From Sambucus nigra (Eukaryota; Streptophyta; Magnoliopsida; Dipsacales; Adoxaceae): a DNA stretch of 64,000 nucleotides. Position numbers and translations under genes: made by a program. The stretch covers positions 55,995,284 to 56,059,283 of the forward strand of contig OX422213.1 of assembly GCA_949130495.1 (NCBI GenBank), written 5' to 3'. Shown here piece after piece: positions 35,147-45,550 of the stretch; the stretch's first letter is position 1; each line of letters starts with the position of its first letter. The notes beneath the pieces are model-generated. The model worked only from the letters and a program-made list of their open reading frames with translations. It was not told the origin of the DNA and ran no database searches.

Positions 35147-35957
35147 CTATTTAATTACATGCTGCTACAGGGGTGTGCTCTGTTTCTTGCTGCTTATCCT
35201 TTCTATTTTCCATTATTGTTTATATTTTATTTATTTGTTTCTATCGAACATGTATTGTATTTGTATTATTTGTTTAACGAATAAGTTTGGTCTACTCACT
35301 TTTCACAGAGATGACAGTTGGGCTGAATTGAAATGGGCCCATATTATATTTAGCTTCTCGGATGCAGAGATTTACATGTGTGCTTCGTAGTTCCATCCTC
35401 TTGGGAACATGAGTTTTGTGTCCGGTCAAGATGACATTTTGGTTCGACATCTGCAAAGTTTTTCGTAGTTCTCCTTCTAATTACACTTCTATTTGACCTT
35501 ATATTTTGTCTATTTGCAAGAACCCTCCTTAATTATGACGTTAATTGGAAATATTTCCCCAAATTATCATTTGTAATTTCATGTAACTAATGTTGTGTTT
35601 GGTTAATGAGAAAAAGGAAAAAAATGAATTCCAATATACATTTTGTTTTTTCTTCTAAGTCTTATAGTGGTGTTTGATCGTATGTTGTAAATTTTATAAG
35701 TCTCTTACTAGCTTATGACTCTTATTTCGATGCGTGTAGAAAGTTTTGGAAACTACCGTCCAAGGAAGGCTACAACATAGATGTATTAAAGGGACGCATC
35801 ATATTTGGATGAGGCAAGTATTGTAATATTTTGGTTTAATATAAAAGTAATGGCATCTATATTAATTTATTTTAGTTTTTACATTAATATAGTATTTACT
35901 AAAGTTTGTTTTGCATTCCATTTCACTATTAAGTTTATTTTGTTATTTAAGTTTCAG

Positions 35958-36050
35958 GGCTACACGTTGGATGAAATTGAAGTATTTTGGGATTATTACG
36001 AGGGCATCTTAATCGAGCTTCCTGTGCAATTTCCTATGTTTGAGAACTAA
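35958..36050 (+). pseudogene. Exon-like fragment in H2, unidentified
   Basis: A T-rich tract and acceptor TTTAAGTTTCAG (ending 35957) precede an open stretch reading GYTLDEIEVFWDYYEGILIE followed by LPVQFPMFEN and a stop. Composition is more coding-like than the surroundings. I do not recognise the protein. It may be a captured terminal exon. Confidence 0.4.
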
Positions 36051-36654
36051 AAGTAGTATTTATTTGTGTACAATTTCCTCTTATTAGTTGTCCCATTATC
36101 TATTTGGTCTCGAGTAAATTTTTCATAACAAAGTTATTGGTGATATGGACACAATCACATAGTTGGATTGCCTAAATTTATTTTATTTTAGTTCATTTGT
36201 TATGTATGACTTTAAAAAGTAATGTTGAATATAGTGCCCTCTTTTATGTCTATGTTCTTGGGTTTGAATATTGTTGTTGTGGATGTATTTTTTATTTCTT
36301 AAATAGGGTGGATAGTCCAATAAACAAAGGAAATTATGTCCAATTTTTTTAAAATTGAAACTTTGTTTATTTGAGTCACAATGTGAATTCGGTTGTATAT
36401 TTCATGTTAAATATGATTTTGTTTGATGAATTTACACTATTTGAATGATCCCGGACTATTTGATATTTGTTAAGTAGGGTAAATAGTCCTATGAACAAGG
36501 GATATTATGACCAATTTTTTTAAACTATACTTTGTTTTGTTGAGGAGCAAAATTTTTGCCATTTGACAATCACGTACTTAGAATTTTTTTTCCAGTTTTG
36601 CAATTACATACTTTGGAACTTTTCGTCGTGCCTTTAGGCACGGGCATTCCGCTA

Positions 36655-36655
<1 letters not shown>

Positions 36656-36698
<43 letters not shown>
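36656..36698. repeat. (TA)n microsatellite at H2 3' flank
   Basis: About 21 TA units begin at the H2 end. Together with 31058-31076 it shows that H2 inserted within a TA repeat. Confidence 0.95.
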
Positions 36699-36699
<1 letters not shown>

Positions 36700-36780
36700 C
36701 TTAAACACCCTTATACCATGGGTTGAAGTGACTGTTTTTTATTTTCTCTATTCTTGGTTCTCAGTTCATGTTTTTGAATA

Positions 36781-36900
36781 TGCAATATGTTGATAACACA
36801 ATCTTCTTTATTAGTGGATTACGAGGGAATTTGGAAATTTGAATAATGTTCTTGGCCTTTCCGTGTCAGGATTGAAAATTAATTTGGCAAAGAGTGAATA
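36781..36900 (+). pseudogene. LINE (L1-type) reverse transcriptase scrap
   Basis: Across small shifts the plus strand reads QYVDNTIFF, the position of the F-A-D-D-T catalytic motif in plant LINE reverse transcriptase. About 25 codons later it reads VSGLKINLAKSE, the well-known segment that follows it in L1-type elements. The catalytic second D is N. Only about 40 codons remain and no poly(A) end is visible. Confidence 0.6.
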
Positions 36901-36905
36901 GTTAT

Positions 36906-37834
36906 ATAACTTATATCTTAGCATCCTCACAACAATGAAATTGACAATAAAGTGTGGAAACATTTTGGATTAATGTTCCTAACCTTTGTATTATTCTGCT
37001 TCTTTCATATCCATCTCCTTTTCAGGTTTTTTTTTTCACCTCTTCCTTTTTGATAAATTGGGGAAAGTGAAAGTTTGGTATTATGTAACCAACTTTACCT
37101 ACGAACTCATAAGGAGTCACAAGATGATTTTTTAGTGTGTTTTTTTATCAAGAAGAAGCGGGGAAGAAGATGAGGCAGAGCATACCTATTCCTCACTGGA
37201 TCTGCAAGAGAACTGACAAAACAATTATGTACAACATAAAGCGCAGACATTAGCACATGACTAAGCTCGGATTTTAAGTATCAATGCAATTATACAAGTT
37301 ATTTTTTCACATTCGGGTGTTTTCACAAAAAAACATTAAAAAAAAAAACATGTTGGAGGTCTACGTGTAAGTTTGTTGATGTGGGGATTGATCCACATAC
37401 CCAAACCCATAATCTATGAGTGATAGCTAATGACATAATTTTGGATGTAGGTTTCAATTTTCACTTTTTATGGGTGATAGCTAATGACATAATTGTTTTT
37501 CCCTGGCACTGATATGGAGTAATGATTTTTTTCAGTTGTTGTGATATTTTAAATTATATTTCACTTTTCATTATTTTCTTCACGGGAAATATTGTTCATA
37601 AGCTATAGTTCACTTTTCTTAGTTTCTCTTCTTTCTCTCGATATGTGAAAATTTGTGGTATGTGGTTTGGTTCGTGTTATATTATGGTGCAATAAAGTTT
37701 TGGATTTTTCCTTTTCCATCTTTCATTAGATATAACATAACTTGGAGCCATGGCTCCAAATAACATTGTCCTTAGTGATGATACATCTTATCCTCCATTT
37801 CTTTGCTGATAATTTTAACAAAGAATTTGACCAG
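36906..37834. other. Unassigned region
   Basis: AT-rich sequence without recognisable genes. A direct duplication of a GGGTGATAGCTAATGACATAATT-like phrase lies around 37420-37495 (two copies about 50 bp apart). Confidence 0.35.
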
Positions 37835-38135
37835 TCAATTGGGTGTAGTAAACCTCACATCAATAAAACTAATAGGTTTTTTAGCACGACTTCTTAATGG
37901 GCCTGCATATATCGTGCTGACTCTGACTTTGTGTTTTCTTCCAGCTTCAAAAGCGAGCACTTTTGTGTCACTCTCCAAAGAAGCCTTTGCTGAGCTCATG
38001 CCTCCACCACCTAGATTCGTGATTGGAATGAAATGTTGGAGTAAAGAAATAAAGGAATAACTCAATGCATAGATGGATGCAACATATCCATATCTTGATG
38101 TCTCCAAGAGTGGTTTTTGTTTACCATTCGGTGGT
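37835..38135 (-). pseudogene. Plastid enoyl-ACP reductase fragment
   Basis: The minus strand reads KPLLETSR, then a [13 protein letters not shown] segment, then [30 protein letters not shown] and AGPLRSRA. This is the C-terminal half of plant ENR (MOD1, FabI-type), the NADH-dependent last step of the fatty-acid elongation cycle in plastids. About 19 residues between HFIPI and GGGMSS (the usual SLTYIASER segment with the catalytic tyrosine) are missing. AGPL, normally followed by intact SRAAKAIGFID, is altered. Neither the N-terminal nucleotide-binding part nor the C-terminus is present. It is a relict fragment lying head to head with the SEC15 fragment. Confidence 0.85.
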
Positions 38136-38334
38136 AGTTTTATTTGACTGATTTGATGTTTATTGGAATATATAGTTGTTTCTGTATTTATATATAATAT
38201 ATATTTATCTCTTTGATGTAGATGTCAGTATGACGAGGTTCTTCAACTCCATCAGCTCATTTTATTAGTTCGTTTGTAGTCAAAGATCGAGTCTCTCTCC
38301 TTTTAATCCTTCAAATTCATAATAAAATTTTGGT

Positions 38335-39169
38335 GGGCATCTTGATTTCTATGATGATGTGAAGAAAAAAATAAACTGATACTGAGTGTTTGGATGGGGA
38401 TTTGGTAAAGCATATTATTACATCTATCCATAGCCGAATCAAGAGATGGCAGTGGATGTAAATATGGAAGTCTTGGATCGTGCATGTGATTTCTTTTTTC
38501 ATCATGCTGCTCAGCTTTTTGGAAATCCTTTGAGAATGGAAGACGGGGGTAGGCATCAGTTTCAATTGAACAAAGCCCACAATGCGACTGAAGAAATGTT
38601 ATCTGAGTTTCTTATACTAAAGGTTGTTGTTTTCATGATATTTATTGAGAATGTGAATTGGATGGTAGATGAGCCACCCCAAAATGAGAATGAAATGTTC
38701 ATTTTTCTCAAAACTCTTCTTTCAATGGTTCAACAGATATTGCCTGTTCGGATTCTTAAAAGTGTTTTAAATGATGCACTTTCTCACATATGAGAGTTGA
38801 TTGGTGGGGATCTAATGGGAGAAATAGTTAAAAGGTTTAGTTTAAATGCTTTCACGGGTATTGATGTAAATATCCAATTGTTCGAATCTTTAATCTAGAA
38901 TCAAAGAACTTTTTTTCTGATGCAGCTAAAATCATTTGAAAAATGCACTTGCTAAGGCAAGGCAATCGATTAATTTGATTTTGACCAATGATCTGGAGAA
39001 TATCTGAATCCAGTAATCATAAAAAGAAGTTACAATGCTTTGGATTATAGGAAAGTAGTGATCAATTCGGAGAAATTGAAGGATCATACAAAAGAGCTAT
39101 TTGGAACCTTTGTGTCAAAGGGGTACAATAAAATCCTAAAAATAAGTCTGTTGATTCGTTGATAAAAAG
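38335..39169 (+). pseudogene. Exocyst SEC15 C-terminal fragment, interrupted by E2
   Basis: The plus strand resembles the end of plant SEC15, an exocyst subunit that tethers secretory vesicles. A weak LDFYDDVKKK start at about 38340 is followed by RACDFFFHHAAQLFGNPLRM, IENVNWMVDEPPQ, a LLSMVQQILPVRILK segment, a region with stops (38791, 38896, 38935), SYNALDYRKVVI, a LFGTF segment and NPKNK. The E2 element interrupts right after SLIK. A large N-terminal part (about 600 residues) is missing, and stops and frameshifts exclude function. The last codons reappear at 45503-45536. Confidence 0.85.
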
Positions 39170-40652
39170 TGATTCGTATCAAATATTGCATATTTACGCC
39201 CTATATCTTTATGCATTCTAGAACTTTTATGGTCCTTTAATGCCTATATTTATGCTCATTAACCAGACAACCTTGGATTGGGATATATGCATGCTTTGCA
39301 GGGGTTAATTATGCTTTTGTAGGTATTGGAACGCCAAAAGTGAGGATCCGTTGAATTTTGAAGAAGTTTCATCATCGGATGCTACTTCAAGGGAATTTTA
39401 GTCCATTCACATTTCATCTTAGGTTTATGGAAATTCCACGGATGCGTAGTTCGTTGAGGAAGCTTCGCGTGGCCACAAACGGTGAGCGATTCCGAGCCCG
39501 AAAGATGATGTTATGGTCGTTTCTGTAATGGAACTTTCCTCCCCTCTTTATGGACCAAATAGCTGCCAAAAATAGAGGCCCGACCCACCGCGATTTGAGG
39601 CTCGGTCTATCGCGGTTTTGAGTTTTGCCATGAAAGGAGACATTCTGATTTTAATTGAAGGCGCGATCGACCGCGCCCCTGCGACTGGTCAACCGCGTAT
39701 AGCAGATATTTGTTGCCTTTTCCTTTTCTTCTCTTTTTTTATTTCTTTTCCAACTTACTATATAAACCAATTTTGGTTTCTTATTCAGATATAATTCATT
39801 TTGGGTTAGTTTAGGTTAGGGTTTGGGGATTTGGAGAATTCTTCTTCATTTCTTCTTAGTTTGACACCCAATTGGGTTTATAAGTTGACTATTCATCTTG
39901 CCTCTCCATTAATATAGTTTGTATTTCCTTTATTCTTGCTTTGTACTTAATTTACATGCTTTCATAATTAGGTTTACTTTCTTTCTTTCCATGCTTTATA
40001 ATGTAGCTTTATCACGTTTATTTATTGCTTTCATTTATCGCGTTTTTATCATGCCTTCTAGATAAGTTAGTCTAGGTTGTGTCAGATTGCACTCATTTCG
40101 GGTTGACATGTAGCTTTGATTTGGTGATTGAGTTTACGGGTCTATTTCGAGTGTGTTGTCCTCATTATTACACCTAGGAGATTTGACGGGGTATGTGATG
40201 TATGATCCATGTTTACGAACTTTAGTGCGTAATTTTTTGGGTATTTGTTGACACCAAAATCATATTAGGCTTTTATATGAATTTAGGGGTGTGACAACTG
40301 TTGATTTAATTAACTGTCGAAACGAGATGCATTTGTAATAAATTGGATGAGGGATATTCGCCACAACCTATAGTTTTTACTTGCTTTATTAGTCTAGCTT
40401 TATTTTCCCTCGCGTAGATTAAATATTTCCCTTTTTGCATCTTTTCCTTTTTTGTTCATATTCATCTTTTACACTTTTATTTAGGAATATTAAACCATAT
40501 AAATTCTAGTAACTCGTCTCTGTGGATTTTTGATACCCGACTTACCGCTACACTTGTATCGCAAGTGCAGTCGTAATTTAGGTTTTTGCTTTAAGACGGT
40601 GAACAGAAAACAGCGATCGGCATTTTGACGCAACGCCACTTTGCACCCTTGA
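39170..40652 (+). repeat. E2 5' LTR
   Basis: It starts TGATTCGTATC and ends near CACCCTTGA, a few bases before the primer-binding site. Its second half resembles E1's LTR (TTGACA-CCCA-TGGGTTT, CTATTCATCT, CTCCATTAATATAG), marking E1 and E2 as sister subfamilies. A cluster of CGCGATCGACCGCG-type palindromes lies at about 39588-39700. Confidence 0.85.
39588..39700. repeat. Palindrome cluster, E2 5' LTR
   Basis: Related segments CACCGCGATTTGAGG, GTCTATCGCGGTTTTG, GGCGCGATCGACCGCGC and GGTCAACCGCG lie within about 115 bp, at the same relative LTR position as the TCGATCGA cluster in E1. The 3' LTR version (44395-44500) is partly decayed (GGTCGACCACAG, CAATCGATCGC, GCAATCGACCG). Confidence 0.7.
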
Positions 40653-40658
40653 AAAAAA

Positions 40659-40676
40659 TGGCGTCGTTGCCGGAGA
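40659..40676 (+). promoter_or_regulatory. E2 primer-binding site (tRNA-Asp type)
   Basis: TGGCGTCGTTGCCGGAGA follows the 5' LTR after a run of A. It differs from the canonical site at two positions and is closer to it than E1's at the GCCGG part. Confidence 0.85.
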
Positions 40677-40851
40677 TGAGAATTTTTTAGAATTTATTTT
40701 ATTTAGTATTTCGTAATATTTTCTTTTTATTTGTATTATTTGCCTAACATTTTTTGTAGATCTTATACATTTGAGCAACATGAAAGGCTTGAATTTCCCG
40801 CGCGCATCTACTTTGTGGAATTCGCCACTCCGAGCCATTTTTTAACTAAGC

Positions 40852-41961
40852 ATGTCTTATTCCAATTCTTTTGGTAATCATTGTTATAATTTTCAAAATG
40901 CCCGTAATCTTATGACTTTTGGTCAATACTTAGAGTCCCAAAAATTTATAAATTCAAAAATGACTTTGGGCGAGTATAACGAATGTCAAAACTCAGGTTA
41001 TTGGAATTTCGATGATGATGATAATGATTCTAATTCCTTATAATAGGAATTTTGAAACGAATTGCAATAGTTTTTAAAATTCCTATAATAATGAGTTTAA
41101 GTTTTAAGTCCGATGGTAATTTTTAAAGTTCCAATTTTCAAGTATTCGCGCCTCGGCCTATGACTTTTGGCGAGGTCTTGCATATGCTTGAGCATGAGAA
41201 ACTTGAAGACCGTTATCAAAAAGAAAATCGTTTGTCGGAACATGAATTGGATTTATTATTTGAGTCCGACGACGATTTTTCTTCCAAGACTTTTGAAGTC
41301 GAGGAATGTTTGAACGAAAAGAGGTCTTTGCGCCTATTTTGGAACAAATCGTTATTGACTTTGCCCAATGCATAATAGATATTGAAAGTGATGATGAAAA
41401 TGATGTAATATCTATTTTCAATGAAATGATTTCTTCTTTGGACCCCAAAGAAGAACATTTCATTGAAATGATATTATTTCCTTCGAAACTCAATCTTCAA
41501 GCGATGATGATTCATCTCTTAAGTTTGAATTTCTTTCCTCCCCATTTTCATTCTCTATTATCACACCATCACAAGTACCCGATGATTCGGTTTTGAACTT
41601 TATTGTGTTAAACCTTTTCGCTGATGAGGAGTACTTGCTCGATTCGCCTTCCATGAACGCATCTTTGCCTTCATGTGCGCCCCCTCCCATTCAAATTTCA
41701 AAATCCTTGGGAGGATATTCTTTTTTTCTCGATCCTCACATGTTTTTGTCACCCGTTCAATCCAAATCCCCCATCATCCCTCCAAAACTGTTAATTGGCG
41801 ATGGTTCATTTCTTCCACCTTACACATGGCTTCTGTTGTCCAAACATAATTCATATTTTTCGAAAGGCATGCTTCAGAGTGAGGGTACACCAGTTATCCT
41901 TCAAAGTCAAATCATTTTTGCGGTGGACCCTCAGCTATTTAGACTTCTAGTGTATCGTTAG
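40852..41961 (+). pseudogene. E2 copy of the unrecognised E1/E2 protein, broken
   Basis: The start MSYSN at 40852 and the segments TFGQYLESQK, SKMTLGEY, TFGEVLHMLE, EHELDLLFES, DDFSS, ISSL-PKEEHFIE, LPSCAPPP, SKSPIIPPK and LPPYT match the E1 protein in order. Here the gene is split over frames 40852-41043, 41160-41375, 41306-41596 and 41593-41961 by stops and at least three frameshifts. The C-terminus extends beyond the E1 version, to a stop at 41959. Agreement between the two copies over about 350 residues, including the acidic D/E-rich middle, shows a real protein-coding family. No polymerase follows. Confidence 0.72.
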
Positions 41962-42212
41962 TGTGAAGCCTAAATAGTAGGTTGTATATAGTTAGATTTT
42001 TATTCTTTCTTTCTTTTTATCTTTTCTTTTCTTTTTAATTTAGTCTCTTGTAATTAGTTAATTTTTTGTTATTTGTTTTTGCTATGCTCGGTAATAACTT
42101 CTTTTGTAGATTCTTTGGACTTGTTCGTATGGGGATCGTTCCATTTTGGGTAATATCGCTCTTTTCCTATCTTTAACTTGGTTCTTAATTCACATTAAGG
42201 ACAATGTCAGTT

Positions 42213-42226
42213 TTAAGTTAGGGGTG
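42213..42226 (+). promoter_or_regulatory. Internal polypurine-tract-like site of E2
   Basis: TTAAGTTAGGGGTG lies 1837 bases before the 3' LTR, close to the E1 spacing of 1835. The terminal tract (AAGTTATGGGGTG, 44050-44062) is a variant of it. Confidence 0.55.
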
Positions 42227-43865
42227 TGGGATATTCTATCCATTTCTTTATTTAGTCCATGTTTTTGCTCACATGTTATTTACTTAGTATGCTTTTCTTA
42301 GAAAAATTCAAAAATTTCAAAAAGATTTTCTTTCTTTTTTTTCCTTTGTTGGGAATTTTGCCTTTGTTTTCAATGATAAATTTCAATAACTGCCCAATTC
42401 AATTGACAACCCAACGATGCATTTTCTCGATTTCAGAAGTTATTAAACTTTAGTCCTCGATAATTGATATTATGAATAACCTCATAAACTAAACTTTAAT
42501 CCCTTGAGCACATGCACTTTTATTGTTTCATTGATTTAGTTTAAGATTTTTATAACTCGATAATCTTTTGTTGCATTGCATATACTTACACTGGGTAAGC
42601 TTTGTACCTTTCGTCGCTTGTGAGTGTATACACTATTATTTCCTCTTTAAAAATGTTATAGTAGTTGGTAATCTCTCTATTCTTTCATTTGATCGTTCAT
42701 TAATTGAGTTCATATATGAAATGTGTTACTTGAGGATCATTTTCAAAGTATGTTTTTACTCAATAATTGCATAAACTTTTTGGAAATGATCATAGGCCAT
42801 CTTTATTATATAACCCATATTAGCCTTGACCTAACCTTATATGTTTCCCCTCATCAACCCCTTTGAGCCTAAATATTAGCCTTTCGTTTCATAATCTCAA
42901 ATCCCATAACCAACTCCAAATTGGAGTTTTAGACCATACATAAACTTTCCATACCTTTGTTTGGTATGTTACTTGGGATTAAATGTTGTTGTCGTGTTTC
43001 GGTTGCGATTTAGGCATATAAGAGTGTGAAAAGTAAAGAAAAGAAAGATGAGAAAAAGTGAAGAAAAATAGAAGTGGAAAACAAAAGAAAACAAAAGAGA
43101 AAAATGAGAAAAAGAAGAAAAGAAAAAGAAAGAGAAAGTTGTAAATGTTGTGTATGTAGTTCAATAAGCTTTGATTACTCTCCCCATTGTTATATTCAAT
43201 TCCTTGTTTCGAACTTGTTTTTCAATTTTGATAGTGGCCGCATTCTTCCCATTATTCCAAGTTTTCAGCCCGAACACTTTGAATCCATACATACATTCCT
43301 TCTATTTCGTACCCTAGCCTAGCCTACATTACAACCCTCTTAAAAGTCTTATGTGATCTTAAGTAGATGTAATTCAAAGGCTTAAACAGTTTTGATAATC
43401 TGTGAAAATGCATTTCGCCTCTTTTAGTTACCGGTATCTTTCATTGAGATTACAATTTTTCATTTTACATATAGCGTTATTCATTTGTGACAAGTGTGAG
43501 GCCTAGTTTCCATTTACATTTACTCTTTATGCCCACATGTTCCGTGTGTTACCTCCCTATTTCGAGTGAATTCAATTGATGAGTGTAATGCCCCTGAGAA
43601 TTGAATTTATGCTTGTTTTATTTAGTATCCGATTTATATAAGTTTTTGCCAAATCACACTTTGCATGTGCTCGCTCTCCTCCCACATTTTAATGTTTCAA
43701 TTCGATGAGGTGCATTCTATAATGTTAATGATTTGGACTTTTGTTTGAATTCGTTCATTATGCTAATAATGCGTATGAAATCTTGTTCTCTATTATTGGA
43801 CTTGTCGCATGTTGGTTTTGGCATATTTTGAGGAAACCATATGATGTTTGGGGGTTTCATCCCTG

Positions 43866-43972
43866 AAAACCCTCATGAGACGACACTCGTCCACTAGGGT
43901 AACCTAGGGGTTTAACGGCTTATTGCATATGCTAAATGCAATCGTGTTCCCTACTAAAGTGGAATTAATATT
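43866..43972 (+). promoter_or_regulatory. Conserved two-hairpin element, E2 copy
   Basis: Hairpin 1 is ATGAG (43875-43879), loop ACGACA, CTCGT (43886-43890), with one T-G wobble. Hairpin 2 is ATTGCAT (43922-43928), loop ATGCTAA, ATGCAAT (43936-43942), a perfect 7-bp stem. Both loops and the CCACTA(A/G)GGTAACCTAGGG linker are shared with E1. Confidence 0.65.
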
Positions 43973-44062
43973 TCGATGCATATATACGTCTTGTACTACC
44001 TTCTATGGACTAGTTTTGCTTGTTTCATCACTAGGGACTAACGATGTCTAAGTTATGGGGTG

Positions 44063-45490
44063 TGATTCATATCAAATGTTGCATATTTCTGCCCTATATC
44101 TTTATGCATCCTAGCACTTTTACGGTTCTTAATGCCTATATTTATGGTGCACAATTCTGAGTCCGGACGCTGAAGTTATGGTGCGCACTTTTACGGTCCT
44201 TAATGCCTATATTTATGGTGCACACTTTTATGGTCCTTAATGCCTATATTTATGGTGCGCACTTTTACGGTCCTTAATGCCTATATTTATGGGCCACAAA
44301 TGGTGCGCAATTCTGAGTCCGGATGATGAAGTTATGGTCATTTCCGTAATGGACCTTTCCTCCCCTCTTTATGGACCAAATAGCCGTCAAAAATAGAGTA
44401 CCGGTCGACCACAGTTTGAGGTCCAATCGATCGCAATTTTGAGTTTTTCCATGGAAAGGAGACAATATGATTTTAATTGAATGCGCAATCGACCGGGTAT
44501 AGCAGATATTTGTTGCCTTTTCCTTTTTTTTTCTTTTTCCTTTATTTCTTTTCCAACTTACTATATAAACAAATTTTGGTTTCTTATTCAGATATAATTA
44601 ATTTTAGGTTAGTTTAGGTTAGGCTTTGGGGGTTTGGATAGTTCTTCTTCATTACTTCTTGGTTTGACACCCAATTGGGTTTGTAAGTTGACTATTCATC
44701 TTCCCTCTCCATTAATATAGTTTGTATTTCCTTTATTCTTTCTTTGGTGTTAATTTACATGCTTTCATAATTAGTTTTACTTGCTTTCTTTTTGTGCTTT
44801 GTAGTGTAGTTTTATCGCGTTTATTTACCGCTTTCTTTTACTGTGTTTTTATCATGCTTTCTAGTTAAGTTAGTCTAGGTTATGTCGGATTGGACTCAAT
44901 TCGGGTTGACATGTTGCTTTGCTTTGGTGATGGAGTTTATGGGTCTAGTTGGGGTGTGTTGTCCTAATTATTATTCCTAGGAGATTTGACGAGGCATATT
45001 ATGTATGCTCCGTGCTTACGATCTTGCATGCGTAATTTCTAGGGTATTTGTTGACACAAAAATCATATTATACTTTTATATGAATTTAGGGGTGTGACAA
45101 ATATTGATTCAATTAACTGTCGAAACGAGATGCATTTGTAATAACTCGTCGGCCCATGTAACTATTTTATACTAATTAACTCGGATGAGTGATATTCTAT
45201 GCAACCTATAGTTTTTACTCAATTTATTAGTCTAGCTTTATTTTCCGTCGCCTAGATTAAATATTTCCCCTTTTGCATCTTTTCCTTTTTTGTTCATATT
45301 CATCTTTTACACTTTTATTTAGGAATATTAAACCATATAAATTCTAACAACTCGTCTCAATGGATTTTTGATACCTGACTTACTGCTACACTTGTATCGC
45401 AAGTGCAATCGTAATTTAGGTTTTTGTTTTAAGGAGGTGAATAGAAAACAACGATCGGCGTTTTGACGCAATGCCACTTTTCACCTTTGA
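44063..45490 (+). repeat. E2 3' LTR, with internal tandem expansion
   Basis: It starts TGATTCATATC and ends near CACCTTTGA. Compared with the 5' LTR, about 250 bp after ATGCCTATATTTATG are replaced by a short tandem array (44115-44292). The second half matches the 5' LTR with scattered differences. Confidence 0.82.
44115..44292 (+). repeat. Four-copy tandem repeat inside E2 3' LTR
   Basis: Units starting CACTTTTA(C/T)GGT and ending CCTATATTTATG begin at 44115, 44186, 44223 and 44260. The last three are spaced 37 bp; the first is 71 bp away because a TTCTGAGTCCGGACG phrase intervenes. The same phrase recurs after the last unit. The 5' LTR has one unit only. Confidence 0.88.
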
Positions 45491-45550
45491 CCAAAAACAC
45501 TCTTGATTCGTTGATAAAAAGACTTAAGGACGTGAACTGGGTTATACAAA
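45491..45550 (+). pseudogene. SEC15 fragment, 3' continuation after E2
   Basis: The frame reads LDSLIKRLKDVN, the C-terminal end of SEC15 (usual SLDALIKRLKDVS before the stop). It then runs on past the normal stop into non-coding sequence. CCAAAAACACTC just upstream also resembles the SEC15 codons present on the left side. Confidence 0.75.

Larger units (their letters stand above)
31077..36655 (+). mobile_element. Helitron H2, non-autonomous (5579 bp)
   Basis: It begins TCTATATAATAAGG at 31077 and ends with hairpin CGTGCC-TTTA-GGCACG (36627-36642), GGCATTCC and CTAG at 36655. Flanks are A and T within a TA microsatellite that continues on both sides (31058-31076 and 36656-36698). The last 30 bases match H1 with few changes, so both are one family with different cargo. 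No Rep/helicase frame is visible. A CT-rich leader at 31335-31380 followed by an ATG and a GTAAAT donor (31445-31485) looks like a captured 5' exon region. Confidence 0.9.
41962..44062 (+). other. E2 3' untranslated region, conserved with E1
   Basis: No gene. It matches E1 20690-22645 along its length with the same landmarks, including CATTAAGGACAATG (42193-42206) and the tract TTAAGTTAGGGGTG (42213-42226). The purine-rich tract is at 43020-43140. Small frames here are chance. Confidence 0.7.
39170..45490 (+). mobile_element. E2: Tat/Athila-like non-autonomous LTR retrotransposon
   Basis: LTRs lie at 39170-about 40652 and 44063-about 45490, starting TGATTCGTATC and TGATTCATATC. A tRNA-Asp type primer-binding site is at 40659, and the tract AGTTATGGGGTG precedes the 3' LTR. 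The only coding is a broken copy of the protein seen in E1; E2 lacks E1's transposon-protein segment. It lies in the SEC15 fragment. The flanks share a 19-bp direct repeat (39151-39169 and 45503-45521), longer than the 5 bp expected, and the right copy is 12 bases away from the apparent LTR end. Confidence 0.88.
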
